A stretch of 64,000 bases of DNA from contig JAEWEQ010000061.1 of assembly GCA_023389315.1 (NCBI GenBank), positions 1-64,000 of the forward strand, written 5' to 3'. Of the stretch, positions 26,204-36,614 are shown piece after piece. The number at the start of each line of letters is the position of its first letter. Within the stretch, counting starts at the first letter, position 1. The stretch is from Actinomycetes bacterium. Lineage in GTDB: Bacteria > Actinomycetota > Actinomycetes > Actinomycetales > Actinomycetaceae. A program made the position numbers and the translations under genes. The notes under the pieces were generated by a model. The model did not search any database and was not told the DNA's origin. It saw nothing but the letters and a program-made list of their open reading frames with translations.

Positions 26204-27328
26204 TCACTGCGTGAGGATTTCCAGATCGAACTCGTTAATGCGCGGCGGCGTCACCGGCCAGTCGCTGCCTTGACGTTCCACATCCGTTTCCGAATGCGCG
26301 CCACACGAATCCGCCAGGGAAACCACGGAAGCATCGTTAGTGGACCATTCGTTGGTGCACACCCCGAACTTATCCCCCAGCGGACCATCGATCTTCACCA
26401 GGAAGCCACAAGAAGCGCAGGTGGAAGGAACTTTGCGAGCCTGCACGCGGCCCTTCCCGCGTTTGCTCCACCGCGCGAGGGCGTCATTCACGCCCTGGTC
26501 AGAAAGCACCCGCACCCGTGAAAGCGGACCACTATCGCCGTTTTCGCTCACCTCCCGGATCGGCACCAGCCGCTCATCGTTAGCGCGGTACGGGAGTACG
26601 TCAGCGGGGTTAACGTCACTGGGTTCGAGGCGCTCTTCCCACGGCACCCACTCGGGTGCCAACAGCGCGCCCGGGCCGGGCAGCAGGTCGATCTCACACA
26701 CCGTGGTGTGCTTTTGGCGCGGTGCGCGCGCCACCGTGATGGCCCAGTGCCACCCCACGTAGCCCGGTTTCAGGCAGGCGAAGAAGTGGGTTAGTAGGCG
26801 CTCGCCATCCACCCGCGAACCTACCGAGTCCCCCACTTCTTCCAGGGGTACGACTTCGGCGATAATGTCGCGGATCTCGTCCACCGCTGCCAAAAGTACC
26901 TTGTCGGCGCGGGGCTTGGAGTCGCGCGGTTTAGAATCGCGGGGTTTCGAGTCGCGCGTTCTGGCTTCGCGTGCCTCGCAGTCACGGGGTTTCGAGTCGC
27001 GCGTTTTGGTTTTGCGGGACTTGGTATTGCGCGCTTTGGCGCCGCCGTCCTCGCCATCGCGGGTTTCAGCGCCGGCTTTGTCGGCGTCGGTTTCGCCGCT
27101 ATCGTCGCTCGACTGGGCGTCAGGGTGTTTGGCGCCGCCGTCCTCGCCGCCGCGGGGCTCCTCCACGCGGGGCTCATCACCACCGTCCTCGCGGGGCTCC
27201 TTTTCCGAAGGCTCACCCTCACGCGATTGTGCGGGTGACACCTCGCCAGCGGCCACCGCGCTGCCAGCGTCAGTTTCTACGTCCTCGCCAATATTCTCGG
27301 CCAGGTTTTCCAGGGAAGTTTCAGGCAT
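26204..27328 (-). CDS. DUF3027 protein with long charged N-terminal repeats
   Basis: 374 residues. Residues 1-135 are highly charged and repetitive (several RDSKP units, GEDGGA twice). The DUF3027 domain follows from about 140: ADKVLLAAVDEIRDI, then GYVGWHWAITVARAPRQ, EWVPWEERLEPSDVNP and a zinc-finger-like CASCGFLVKIDGPLG. The domain is an actinobacterial protein of unknown function, typically encoded after a cold-shock gene as here (5-bp gap). Four copies of the dispersed octamer lie in its acidic N-terminal region, coding Glu-Asp each time. Confidence 0.85.
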   Translation of the reverse strand: MPETSLENLAENIGEDVETDAGSAVAAGEVSPAQSREGEPSEKEPREDGGDEPRVEEPRGGEDGGAKHPDAQSSDDSGETDADKAGAETRDGEDGGAKARNTKSRKTKTRDSKPRDCEAREARTRDSKPRDSKPRDSKPRADKVLLAAVDEIRDIIAEVVPLEEVGDSVGSRVDGERLLTHFFACLKPGYVGWHWAITVARAPRQKHTTVCEIDLLPGPGALLAPEWVPWEERLEPSDVNPADVLPYRANDERLVPIREVSENGDSGPLSRVRVLSDQGVNDALARWSKRGKGRVQARKVPSTCASCGFLVKIDGPLGDKFGVCTNEWSTNDASVVSLADSCGAHSETDVERQGSDWPVTPPRINEFDLEILTQ

Positions 27329-27333
27329 CTTTC

Positions 27334-27711
27334 TTAAGCATCAAAATCGTCAGCTACCGCCCGCAATAACTGCGCAATCTTCGCGGAATTCTCCGGGTAT
27401 CGCCCGGCGCGCAAAGTTGCCGAAGAAGCGTCCAGTAGCTTAATCAAGTCTTCAACCAGCCCCACCATTTCCGGTGCGCGACGCCGGCGCAATTTACGCA
27501 AAGACGGGGCCTCGGGCACCACCGTCACCGTCAGCGCCTGCGGACCCTTGCGGCCGTCCGCCACCGAATACTTCACGCGGGTTCCCGGTCGCGGGTTGGC
27601 GGCGTCGGCAGGTAACGCCGAGGCGTGGAGGAACACTGAGCTCCCGTCATCTCCATCGATGAAGCCGAAACCTTTCTCGGCATCGTAAAACTTCACCTTC
27701 CCGGTAGGCAC
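27334..27711 (-). CDS. Cold-shock domain protein with C-terminal extension
   Basis: 125 residues. The cold-shock domain occupies about 1-66 with RNP1 (KGFGFI) and RNP2 (VFLHAS), and the usual start PTGKVKFYDAE. A basic helical tail (SLRKLRRRRAPEMVGLVEDL) of about 55 residues follows, found in the actinobacterial CspA-DUF3027 pair. It binds single-stranded RNA or DNA. The GTG at 27711 is fixed by AAGGAG six bases upstream; longer frames upstream are not family-like. It is first in a two-gene operon with the DUF3027 gene. Confidence 0.92.
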   Translation of the reverse strand: MPTGKVKFYDAEKGFGFIDGDDGSSVFLHASALPADAANPRPGTRVKYSVADGRKGPQALTVTVVPEAPSLRKLRRRRAPEMVGLVEDLIKLLDASSATLRAGRYPENSAKIAQLLRAVADDFDA

Positions 27712-27878
27712 AGCATTCTCCTTCAACAAATAGTAGGGACGGCCCTGCAGATATGAGCCGTTACGTCTTATGATATGTCCATAACGATAGTTACCGCTAC
27801 GAGGGAGCACTACGCTGCGCGCCCCATACCCGCGGGGCTGCGTGAAAGCGTGCTGGCACCGAGAGCTGGAGGATGCAG

Positions 27879-29432
27879 TTGGACACCGGTTGGCTAGGAG
27901 GCGGCGCCGCGCTGCTGGTCGCTGCAATAGTGGGCTGGTGGTGGATCGCCCGCAGCCGCAAAGCCGCCGCTGGCCGCGATCCCAATTCGATTGCCGAGGA
28001 CGGTGCCGACGTTACCGCGAACCCGGCAGTTGGCAACCCTGACCCACGCGAAGAAGTACCCGGCCAGTCCGGTAAGTCCCACCAGGTGCGCGGCGTGGGC
28101 GAACCCGACCCGGCAGAGGCAGCGCCCACCGACGCGCCGGCCAACCTGCCCGACACCGCTGCAGCTGCGAAGTCCGGCTCCGCGCACTCGGGTGCGCTGG
28201 GCGAATCCGCAGCCGCTACCCCTCGGTCCCCTAAATCTGACGGCGACGCCAGCGCCGGAAACGACAGCCCTGCGCCCGACGGAACCGAAACGGCCGAATC
28301 CGGCGAACCCGCCCCCAGCGGACCCGGCGAACCCGCCGGACCCGCCGCCGATGACCCCGGACCCGACGCTGACGGACCCGCCGCGGACACCGTCCTCGTG
28401 AAAGCCACTCCCCTAACCAGCGAAGATGTTGCCCGCTCCCTCGCGCAGGCCCGAGCCGACCTGTGGGCTAGCCGATGGCTACTTGGAAACCAAGTCTGCG
28501 AAGATATGGAAACCGCCATCGCTCAGGCGCAGCAGGCTCTGGACAGCGGATATTTGGCGACCGGCCAACCCGCGCGAGCGGCCTTAGGGCTGCGCCCCTA
28601 CCTGGCGGAAGTTGAACGCACTGGCGAGGCTCTCAACCCACTGCGGCGCGCCAGTTTCGCCGCTGCCGCGAATGCTGAACTGGGAACCAGTGAGTCCGCC
28701 GACGGCCAAGATCTAGAAAAAGTCAGCGTCAACCCGGCTGGCGGCTTGGCGCAACTAGCGCAAGAAGTACGTGACGGGCTCCAGCAAGCGCGCCTGGAAG
28801 TGGCGCGCCTAGCACCCACCGCCGGCAGCACGATCTCCACTCAACTGCGCAATTGGCTCTCCCAAGCCAACATCGCTGCCGTCACGGTAAGCCGCGAAAT
28901 CGCCGCCCCCGGGCCCGCCCCTTTGAGCGCCCGCCACTTGCAGGAACTAGAAGCCAAACTGCTGGGCGCAATTTGGCGCCGACGCCTGATTGCCCTCGTG
29001 GCGCAATACCGCCGCGCCCACGACTGGGCGCAAACCACCACCGACGCTCGTACCTGGTTTGAGTTGGCACAGTTAGCTACCGAAATCACCGGACTGCAGG
29101 CCGACCTGCTGCTCCGAGAAGCCACCATTAGCGAGGACGATCTGGCCACCTTGGCGCGGGTACGTACCCTCACTGCCACCAGCGAGGGCGCCGAGCAGCT
29201 GGCGCACCAACGCACCTCTGCCGCGGTGGTGCGCCAGTGTGAGGACTTGTGGCAGCGTTGGCGCGGACAGTTCACCGCCGCCGCCGAGAGCGCAGCACCT
29301 CAGGCAGCCAGTAAGGAAGCAGCGGTGCAGACTGCCGAAGAAACCGAGCCAGTGCAAACCGCCGAAGAAACCGAGCCAGTGCAAACCGCCGACACGGATG
29401 CGCCCGAGGAAGCAGACACCGCCCTACCATAG
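27879..29432 (+). CDS. Membrane-anchored hypothetical protein of the TPM-PspA region
   Basis: 517 residues. An N-terminal membrane helix (about 6-24, containing WWWIARSR) is followed by an approximately 150-residue Pro/Ala/Asp-rich linker and a helical domain from about 180 to 470. The C-terminus repeats AEETEPVQT. I recognise no family. GGAGG at 27868-27872 is six bases before the TTG at 27879 and directly abuts the ATG at 27873, so TTG is the better start. It precedes the TPM-domain gene by 61 bp and is probably cotranscribed with it, suggesting an envelope-stress role. Confidence 0.7.
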   Translation: MDTGWLGGGAALLVAAIVGWWWIARSRKAAAGRDPNSIAEDGADVTANPAVGNPDPREEVPGQSGKSHQVRGVGEPDPAEAAPTDAPANLPDTAAAAKSGSAHSGALGESAAATPRSPKSDGDASAGNDSPAPDGTETAESGEPAPSGPGEPAGPAADDPGPDADGPAADTVLVKATPLTSEDVARSLAQARADLWASRWLLGNQVCEDMETAIAQAQQALDSGYLATGQPARAALGLRPYLAEVERTGEALNPLRRASFAAAANAELGTSESADGQDLEKVSVNPAGGLAQLAQEVRDGLQQARLEVARLAPTAGSTISTQLRNWLSQANIAAVTVSREIAAPGPAPLSARHLQELEAKLLGAIWRRRLIALVAQYRRAHDWAQTTTDARTWFELAQLATEITGLQADLLLREATISEDDLATLARVRTLTATSEGAEQLAHQRTSAAVVRQCEDLWQRWRGQFTAAAESAAPQAASKEAAVQTAEETEPVQTAEETEPVQTADTDAPEEADTALP

Positions 29433-29493
29433 GCAAGCTGTCCGCACAGCCCTTAGAATCTAAACACGAATAGACCCCGGTAGGAGGTTCCCG

Positions 29494-31560
29494 GTGAGCT
29501 ACTTGCGTCGACTACCAAAATCCTCAGCCTTAGCAGCGCTGACTGTCTCGGCGGCCCTGCTGTTGCCATCCGCCCTGGCCCATGCGGCAAACCCGATTAC
29601 GGTGGAGGACCAGCTGGAGGACACCAAACAGATCCTCTCCCCCTCCGACGCTGACCATATCAACGCCGAAATCGACAAGGTACGCGAAAGTGGCGTGAAC
29701 TTATACGTGGTGTTGGTTGACAACTTCGATGGGACCAGCAGTGCGGACCAGTGGTGCATAGACACCGGGGAGAAATCGAAACTCGCCTCCAACGCGGTGA
29801 TCTTCGCTATCGCAGGAACTGAACGCAGCTACGCCATTTGCTCTGGCCCGGACTCGGCAGTGCCGCAGGGGACGCTGACCGCGGCGGCCAGTAGTGCTGC
29901 CCAGGCGATGCGCGGGGAGGAAGTTTCCGGACCCGTTTTGACCGACGCGGTCATCCGGCTGCGCGAGCGCCTGACTGACAATGCCGCGCAGGCCCCCGCC
30001 CCGGGAAGCAATAGTGACAAAACTGGGACCCAAAATCCCAGCAGTAGTGACAACTCCCCTTTGCTGTTGCTCACAGCGTTGCCGATTTTGCTCTTAATGG
30101 GCGGCGTTATGTTGCTGCTCTACGTGATCGCCAGGGCCCGAAAGTTGCGCTCCAAGCATCCCCAGATGCTTTCCCAAAACGCTCCCGCCCCAAACTTGGA
30201 GCAGTTGCGTTCGCAAGCATCGGTCGCCTTAATGAATACCGAGGACGCAGTGCACGCAGCCGGTGACGATCTGGCCTTCGCGCGCGCCCAGTTCGGGCAA
30301 ATCGCCACTGAATCTTTCGCCAAGGCCCACGAAGAAGCCGACCAGTTAGTGCGCCGCGCCTTCGAACTGCAATCGCAGATGGATTCGGCCACCGCGCAGC
30401 CGGCGCAGCAGCAGCAAATGGCGCAGGAAATCTTGCAGCTGTGCGACCAAGCCCAGCAGCTACTGGCCTCCCACTCCGAAGAGTTCACCCGGTTGCGCAA
30501 CGTGGAAGCCAACGCTCCGGCCGCCATTAGCGACTTGCGGGAACGAGTGCGGGAGGCGCGGCAAATGATTGAACGCACCCGCTCCGAAATTGAGGGCCTG
30601 AAACTGACTTTCTCGGAAGAGTCTTTGCGTTCCATCCTGGACAATCCGCAGGCTGCCGGCCAGCTGCTGGATGCGGCGGAAAGTAACTTGGATGCGGCAC
30701 AAACCGCCCTCGACACTGACCGGGCGGAAGCCACCCACCGCATTGGAATTGCCCAGCGTGCCTTCGGGCAAGCGATGGTGCACATCGAAGAAGTCATGTC
30801 CGCCTCCAACGACCTGGCGAAATCGGAAGAGCGCCTGGCACAAGCTATCGGGTCGATTTCTTCCGACATCAAGGACGTCGATCGCCTAGCCGGTCGTGAC
30901 CAGGCGTTCGGTCCGCTGGTGGAAGACGCGGAAGCGGCCATTAGCTACGCACACCAAGCGCGCCGCGGTCAAAGTGATCCGCTGGAAGCGCTCTCAAAGC
31001 TGCGCACCGCGGAAGACGCCCTCGACAGCGCGTTGGCGCCGCTGCGCGAAGCCAGTGAACGCAAGAACCGGCAGTTAGAGCGCCTGCGCACTGATTTCGA
31101 ACTCACTGATGACGCGCTACGCCGCGCCAAAGCGTACTTGGCGACCCACCGCGGGGTGGCTTCCGAAGCCGCCCGCCAGTTCTTCCGCCGCGCCGAGGAA
31201 CAACGCCAAGAAGCCCACGGGATTTACCAAACCGACGCTACCGGCGCCATTGAACTGCTGCGGGTAGCGAAACTCAACGCGGAAAAGGCCATTAGCCTCA
31301 CCGACGATGATTCGCGTCGGGGCCAGCAGGCCTACCAGCAGGCGAACACCGGTGGCATTGACCCGTGGTCGCTGGTGCTGGGCGGGATTTTGCTGGGCGA
31401 CCGCGGCGGGCGCTCCCACAGTGACTGGAACTTAGGCGGATTCGGCGGCGGATTCGGCGGCGGTGGTTTCGGTGGCAGCTTCGGTGGAGGTTCAGCAGGG
31501 ACCTTCGGTGGCAGCTTCGGTGGGGGCGGCTGGTCCTCCGGCGGCTCGGGTAAATTCTGA
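29494..31560 (+). CDS. TPM-domain membrane protein with coiled coil and Gly-rich tail
   Basis: 688 residues. Signal peptide ending AHAA at about 32; TPM (Psb32-like) domain about 33-155, recognised from IDKVRESGVNLYVVLVDNFD and ERSYAI; one transmembrane helix at about 190-214; a long coiled-coil region about 230-600; and a Gly/Phe-rich tail (GGFGGG repeats). TPM proteins are tied to membrane-protein quality control, and this form is commonly encoded beside PspA in actinobacteria. The GTG at 29494 has TAGGAGG eight bases upstream. PspA follows after 119 bp. Confidence 0.88.
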   Translation: MSYLRRLPKSSALAALTVSAALLLPSALAHAANPITVEDQLEDTKQILSPSDADHINAEIDKVRESGVNLYVVLVDNFDGTSSADQWCIDTGEKSKLASNAVIFAIAGTERSYAICSGPDSAVPQGTLTAAASSAAQAMRGEEVSGPVLTDAVIRLRERLTDNAAQAPAPGSNSDKTGTQNPSSSDNSPLLLLTALPILLLMGGVMLLLYVIARARKLRSKHPQMLSQNAPAPNLEQLRSQASVALMNTEDAVHAAGDDLAFARAQFGQIATESFAKAHEEADQLVRRAFELQSQMDSATAQPAQQQQMAQEILQLCDQAQQLLASHSEEFTRLRNVEANAPAAISDLRERVREARQMIERTRSEIEGLKLTFSEESLRSILDNPQAAGQLLDAAESNLDAAQTALDTDRAEATHRIGIAQRAFGQAMVHIEEVMSASNDLAKSEERLAQAIGSISSDIKDVDRLAGRDQAFGPLVEDAEAAISYAHQARRGQSDPLEALSKLRTAEDALDSALAPLREASERKNRQLERLRTDFELTDDALRRAKAYLATHRGVASEAARQFFRRAEEQRQEAHGIYQTDATGAIELLRVAKLNAEKAISLTDDDSRRGQQAYQQANTGGIDPWSLVLGGILLGDRGGRSHSDWNLGGFGGGFGGGGFGGSFGGGSAGTFGGSFGGGGWSSGGSGKF

Positions 31561-31679
31561 CTTTATTTGTGGCCACAACCACCAAGGCTCGGTAAAATAT
31601 AAAGGTAGCTTCGCGAAGACTAAAGGGCGAGGAAATCCCCTCCACTACGGTCTTACGCGCAGGATGAAAGGACATCTCA

Positions 31680-32393
31680 ATGGCAGAGAAGCAAACCATT
31701 TTGGGACGCATCACCCAACTGGCACGCGCCAACCTCTACGCGCTGATTGAGCGCGCCGAAGATCCCCAGAAGATGCTTGACCAGCTAGTGCGCGACTACA
31801 CCAACTCCATCGCGGAGGCGGAAGAAGCCGTCGCCCAGACCGTTGGTAACTTGCGTCTGGCGGAGAAGGATTACGAGGGCGATGTGGCCGCGGCCAAGGA
31901 GTGGGGCGAAAAAGCCGCTGCCGCTTCGAAGAAGGCTGACGAAGTTCGCGCCGCCGGCAACGAGGATGAAGCCCAGCGTTGGGACAACCTCGCCAAGGTG
32001 GCTCTGGGTAAGCAGATTGAAGCTGAACGCGCCGCTGAAGAAGCCAAGCCGATGCTGGAATCCCAGCGTCAGGTGGTCGACAAGCTCAAGGACGGTCTCA
32101 ACCAGTCCCGCGCTAAGCTCGACACCTTGAAGACCAAGCGTGACCAGCTGATTGCTCGCCAGCGCACCGCGGAAGCCCAAACCAAGCTGCAGGACGCGGT
32201 CTCTTCCATCAACGTGATGGACCCGTCCTCGGAATTGGCTCGCTTCGAAGACAAGGTTCGCCGCCAAGAAGCGATGGCTCAGGGCCGCGCGGAACTGGCC
32301 GCAGATTCCTTCGAGAACCAGTTCGCGGAGTTGGAAACTTCCGGCACCGACAGTGAGATTGAGCTGCGCCTGGCCAAGCTCAAGGAGAAGTAA
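31680..32393 (+). CDS. pspA: PspA/IM30-family membrane stress protein
   Basis: 237 residues, almost wholly helical, starting MAEKQTILGRITQLARANL as is typical, with AEDPQKMLDQLVRDY and a long coiled coil. PspA forms ESCRT-III-like assemblies that protect damaged membranes. AAAGGA precedes the ATG. It follows the TPM gene, and its transcript ends at a clear hairpin. In related bacteria the paired TPM protein is a likely membrane partner; that is inference here. Confidence 0.94.
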   Translation: MAEKQTILGRITQLARANLYALIERAEDPQKMLDQLVRDYTNSIAEAEEAVAQTVGNLRLAEKDYEGDVAAAKEWGEKAAAASKKADEVRAAGNEDEAQRWDNLAKVALGKQIEAERAAEEAKPMLESQRQVVDKLKDGLNQSRAKLDTLKTKRDQLIARQRTAEAQTKLQDAVSSINVMDPSSELARFEDKVRRQEAMAQGRAELAADSFENQFAELETSGTDSEIELRLAKLKEK

Positions 32394-32415
32394 ACCAACC
32401 TCCCCAAATTTTGAA

Positions 32416-32453
32416 CTAGCGGGTGCAGAGCCAAAATGCTCTGCACCCGCTAG
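32416..32453 (+). terminator. Terminator after pspA
   Basis: A perfect 16-bp stem (32416-32431 with 32438-32453) and loop CAAAAT lie 22 bp after the pspA stop. The next gene starts only ten bases past the hairpin. Confidence 0.85.
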
Positions 32454-32463
32454 GCTGTTTGGT

Positions 32464-33024
32464 ATGGCACAAATAACTTATTTGGTAATTGATGGTGAAA
32501 ATATAGACGCCACTTTAGGCGTGTCTGTACTCGACCATAAACCGCTACCCGAAGAACGCCCCCGCTGGGACCGCGTACTGTCACAAGCTGACGAATTGTG
32601 GGACCAAGAAGCCAAAGGCCTGTTCTTCCTCAACGCTTCCTCCGGACACCTACCCATGGGGTTCGTGCAGGCGCTAGTGGCGATGCACTACTCCCCCATC
32701 CCCCTGTCGGGACCGTCCAGCGTGAAGGTCGTCGATGAAGGCATCGTGCGGATGCTGGAAGCCATCATTGAGCGCGGCGAGGGCGACGTGATCCTCGCCA
32801 GCCACGACGGCGATTTCGTACCCCAGATTGAGCAGTTGCTGCAAAACGGGCACCGCGTCGCCATGATGGTCTTCCCCGAGTTCCTCTCCACTCAGTTCCA
32901 AGAACTGGAAGCCGACGGGTTGGAAGTTATCGACTTAGAGCACGACGTCAACGCCTTCCAAGTTCCGCTGCCGCGTCTGCAAATCATCGAGCTGGACGAG
33001 TTCGACCCGGTTCGCTACCTCTGA
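32464..33024 (+). CDS. NYN-domain protein (PIN-like nuclease fold)
   Basis: 186 residues. Acidic motifs of the NYN/LabA-like PIN fold are visible: LVIDGENID at 7-15, a central acidic helix around DEGIVRMLEAI, and ASHDGDFVPQI at about 117-127; the final third is typical of the actinobacterial version. Members are predicted metal-dependent RNases; substrate unknown. There is no Shine-Dalgarno, and a terminator hairpin ends ten bases before the ATG, so the gene is either leaderless from a promoter inside the hairpin or read through from pspA. Confidence 0.85.
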   Translation: MAQITYLVIDGENIDATLGVSVLDHKPLPEERPRWDRVLSQADELWDQEAKGLFFLNASSGHLPMGFVQALVAMHYSPIPLSGPSSVKVVDEGIVRMLEAIIERGEGDVILASHDGDFVPQIEQLLQNGHRVAMMVFPEFLSTQFQELEADGLEVIDLEHDVNAFQVPLPRLQIIELDEFDPVRYL

Positions 33025-33036
33025 CACCCCTGCGAT

Positions 33037-33100
33037 CCCGCCCACGCTTCGCCGCTGCCCGCCACCTGGCCAGGCCGGCGGTTGCGCGTGGGCGGGTTTT
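33037..33100 (+). terminator. Rho-independent terminator after the NYN gene
   Basis: CCCGCCCACGC (33037-33047) pairs with GCGTGGGCGGG (33086-33096), with a smaller G/C hairpin in between, followed directly by TTTTAATTT. It touches the end of the convergent acetyltransferase gene. Confidence 0.9.
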
Positions 33101-33635
33101 AATTTCCGAGGACGGGTGCCAGCTGCTTAATCATGCGGGTATTGCCCAAGGTGTTCGGCTTTACCGAAGCCAGATCCAGGAATTGTTTCACCCCATCATC
33201 GTGGGAGGCCAGCATCTGGGCGTAGACATCCACCCCCACCGCCATGCCTTCGATCGGTTCAAATCCGTGGCGAGCAAAGAAATCGACCTCAAACGTCAGG
33301 CAAAACACCCGCTGAAGTTCCAGCTGCCGCGCCCGGCTGAGCAGCGACGTCAGCAGCCGCGAGCCCACGCCGCACCCCCGCGCGCGGGGCGATACCGCCA
33401 AGGTGCGGACCTCCCCAATGTCATCCCACAACACGTGCAGTGCGCCGCACCCGATGATGGTGGTGTCATCCTCCACCGCTACCAGGAACTCTTGCACGTC
33501 CTCGAAATAGGTAATAAGTTGCTTCTTCACCAAGATCCCCCGCTCCGCGTAGGGCTTGGTCAAGTCCGCGATGGCGCGCACATCCGCGGGCTTGGCGGCG
33601 CGGATACTCACCCTGCCGCGCGCAGCGTCAACCAT
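33099..33635 (-). CDS. argA: Amino-acid (glutamate) N-acetyltransferase, ArgA-like GNAT
   Basis: 178 residues, one GNAT domain. VSIRAAKPADVRAIADLTKPY at the start, the acetyl-CoA loop SPRARGCGVGSRLL at about 82-95, and LTFEVDFFARHGFEPIE are typical of the short glutamate N-acetyltransferases of actinobacteria (Rv2747 type), the first step of arginine synthesis. No arginine gene is adjacent. The ATG at 33635 lies nine bases past the regulator's stop, so it is probably cotranscribed with that gene; a functional link to glycerol use is not apparent. Confidence 0.82.
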   Translation of the reverse strand: MVDAARGRVSIRAAKPADVRAIADLTKPYAERGILVKKQLITYFEDVQEFLVAVEDDTTIIGCGALHVLWDDIGEVRTLAVSPRARGCGVGSRLLTSLLSRARQLELQRVFCLTFEVDFFARHGFEPIEGMAVGVDVYAQMLASHDDGVKQFLDLASVKPNTLGNTRMIKQLAPVLGN

Positions 33636-33644
33636 GGGGGTGCC

Positions 33645-34625
33645 TTACTTTTGTCGCGGCCGCATGCCGCAGGTACGCACTCGCTCCAACACCCGCCGTG
33701 CCGTGCGGTCATCGATAATCAGGTCGGTCACCACTCCGGCGCGTAGCGCCCCGATCAACGGGATGGCTTTGGCTTCCCCCGCTACCACGCACAGGCGGCG
33801 CGGGATCTTCTTCAAAAGTTCCGGACTGGGGCCGGACGCGCGACGGTTGATGTCCATGTCTTCGTAGGACCCGTCCTCGCGAATCAAAACCGTGCAAATG
33901 TCGCCCACTACCCCGTCGTTGCGCACCTGCTCAATATCTTCCGGATCCAGGTAGCCGCCGGAGTAAACGTGGGAGGGTAGCTCCCCTTCGAAGGCACCCA
34001 CGCCGAAAACCGCGATGTCGGCTTGCGAGATCAGCTGGAGTACCGACTTCACGGAGCGTTCGCGCCACAACGCTTTCTTGGTGTCCTCGTAGTCGAAGAA
34101 AGCGGGGACGGGGAAGTGCACCATGGTGGCGCCGAGGGCGTCTGCGGCCTGCGAAATGGTGGTGTCAATGTAGCGCACCCCGGTGCCGTGGGCCGAAGCC
34201 GCGCCGTTTAACTGCACCACGGTGGTGTCGGATACTCCTACGGGGGGAATATGGCGGGTGACTTCCGCGGTGGTGTTACCCCAGGCGATCCCGATAGTGG
34301 TGCCGGGTTTGATCATGTCCAGTAGGCGTTCGGCAGCGACTTTAGCTACGTTATCGAGGCGGTTCACCCCGGTGTCGAAGTCCCGCACCCGCACCACCGT
34401 GGAGCGGATATTGAAGATGCGGTTGAGTTCTCCCGCCAGGGTGCCGCGTTCGCCGGGGGCCGCAGCCACAGAGATGCGGACCAGCCCAGTTTCACGTGCG
34501 TAGGCAAGCAGTCGCGAAACAGAGGAGCGAGACACCCCCAGGTGGCGAGCGATGGTTTCCATCGTTTCGCCCTGGAGGTAGTACATAGAGGCGGCTTCGT
34601 GCGCGTCGTTATCCCGTATGGTCAC
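33645..34625 (-). CDS. SorC/DeoR-type sugar-binding regulator of the glycerol genes
   Basis: 326 residues. N-terminal helix-turn-helix: GETMETIARHLGVSRSSVSR at about 19-38. The SorC sugar-phosphate-binding domain follows (PGTTIGIAWGNT, VVQLNGAASAHGTG, DICTVLIREDGS, VVAGEAKAIPLIGALRAG). Such regulators sense phosphorylated intermediates. It is divergent from glpK, so control of glpK and perhaps glpABC by a glycerol-derived phosphate is the likely role. The inverted pair GTTCAAT (34651-34657) and ATTGAAC (34705-34711) in the shared spacer is a candidate operator. Confidence 0.9.
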   Translation of the reverse strand: MTIRDNDAHEAASMYYLQGETMETIARHLGVSRSSVSRLLAYARETGLVRISVAAAPGERGTLAGELNRIFNIRSTVVRVRDFDTGVNRLDNVAKVAAERLLDMIKPGTTIGIAWGNTTAEVTRHIPPVGVSDTTVVQLNGAASAHGTGVRYIDTTISQAADALGATMVHFPVPAFFDYEDTKKALWRERSVKSVLQLISQADIAVFGVGAFEGELPSHVYSGGYLDPEDIEQVRNDGVVGDICTVLIREDGSYEDMDINRRASGPSPELLKKIPRRLCVVAGEAKAIPLIGALRAGVVTDLIIDDRTARRVLERVRTCGMRPRQK

Positions 34626-34650
34626 AGTTCATAGTGTGCCATGCACGCCC

Positions 34651-34711
34651 GTTCAATTCATCTTAGTCGGCGCTCAACAATGCAAGCTAGCCCACAAAAT
34701 AGATATTGAAC
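34651..34711. promoter_or_regulatory. Candidate operator between the SorC regulator and glpK
   Basis: GTTCAAT and its exact complement ATTGAAC lie 47 bp apart in the 208-bp divergent spacer, which is AT-richer than the flanking genes. Spaced half-sites fit tetrameric SorC regulators that loop DNA. No binding consensus is known to me for this protein. Confidence 0.3.
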
Positions 34712-34833
34712 CGGTAAGCTGGTCGTGATGTTTGCGCCATCCAGCGCACCCTGCATCTGGGCACCGAACACCAACAAATAACCAGCCCGGGGACTCCACC
34801 AGGGACACTCACACAAGGAAGTGGAAGGAAAAT

Positions 34834-36360
<1,527 letters not shown>

Positions 36361-36466
36361 ATAGCAGCCGGTCTGACCGCAGCCACTAATCCCATCCGCT
36401 GCTGACGCCCTCAGGCATTAGCAGGCAGGCGCGTGCGGTTGCTGGTAGGCACGGATCGCGACAACC

Positions 36467-36499
36467 CCCCGGGGTGGTTCCACTGGAGCCACCCCGGGG
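36467..36499 (+). terminator. Terminator after glpK
   Basis: CCCCGGGGTGG (36467-36477) pairs with CCACCCCGGGG (36489-36499) around an 11-nt loop, about 105 bp past the stop; followed by CTCATTT. Confidence 0.65.
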
Positions 36500-36522
36500 C
36501 TCATTTGCGCGCAGGATGTCCG

Positions 36523-36614
36523 GCCCGGTTGCGGTGGGGCGGCGCTGACCAGCGTTTGTGGCCCCGGGTATATCCGCCCGGTTGCGGTGCGGCGGCGCTG
36601 ACCAGCGTTTGTGG
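36523..36614. repeat. 39-bp direct repeat, two copies
   Basis: 36523-36561 and 36576-36614 are identical except for one G/C difference; the period is 53 bp. The shared core includes GCGGCGCTGACCAGCGTTTG, itself partly palindromic (CGCTGACCAGCG). Not coding. Looks like a recent local duplication. Confidence 0.8.
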
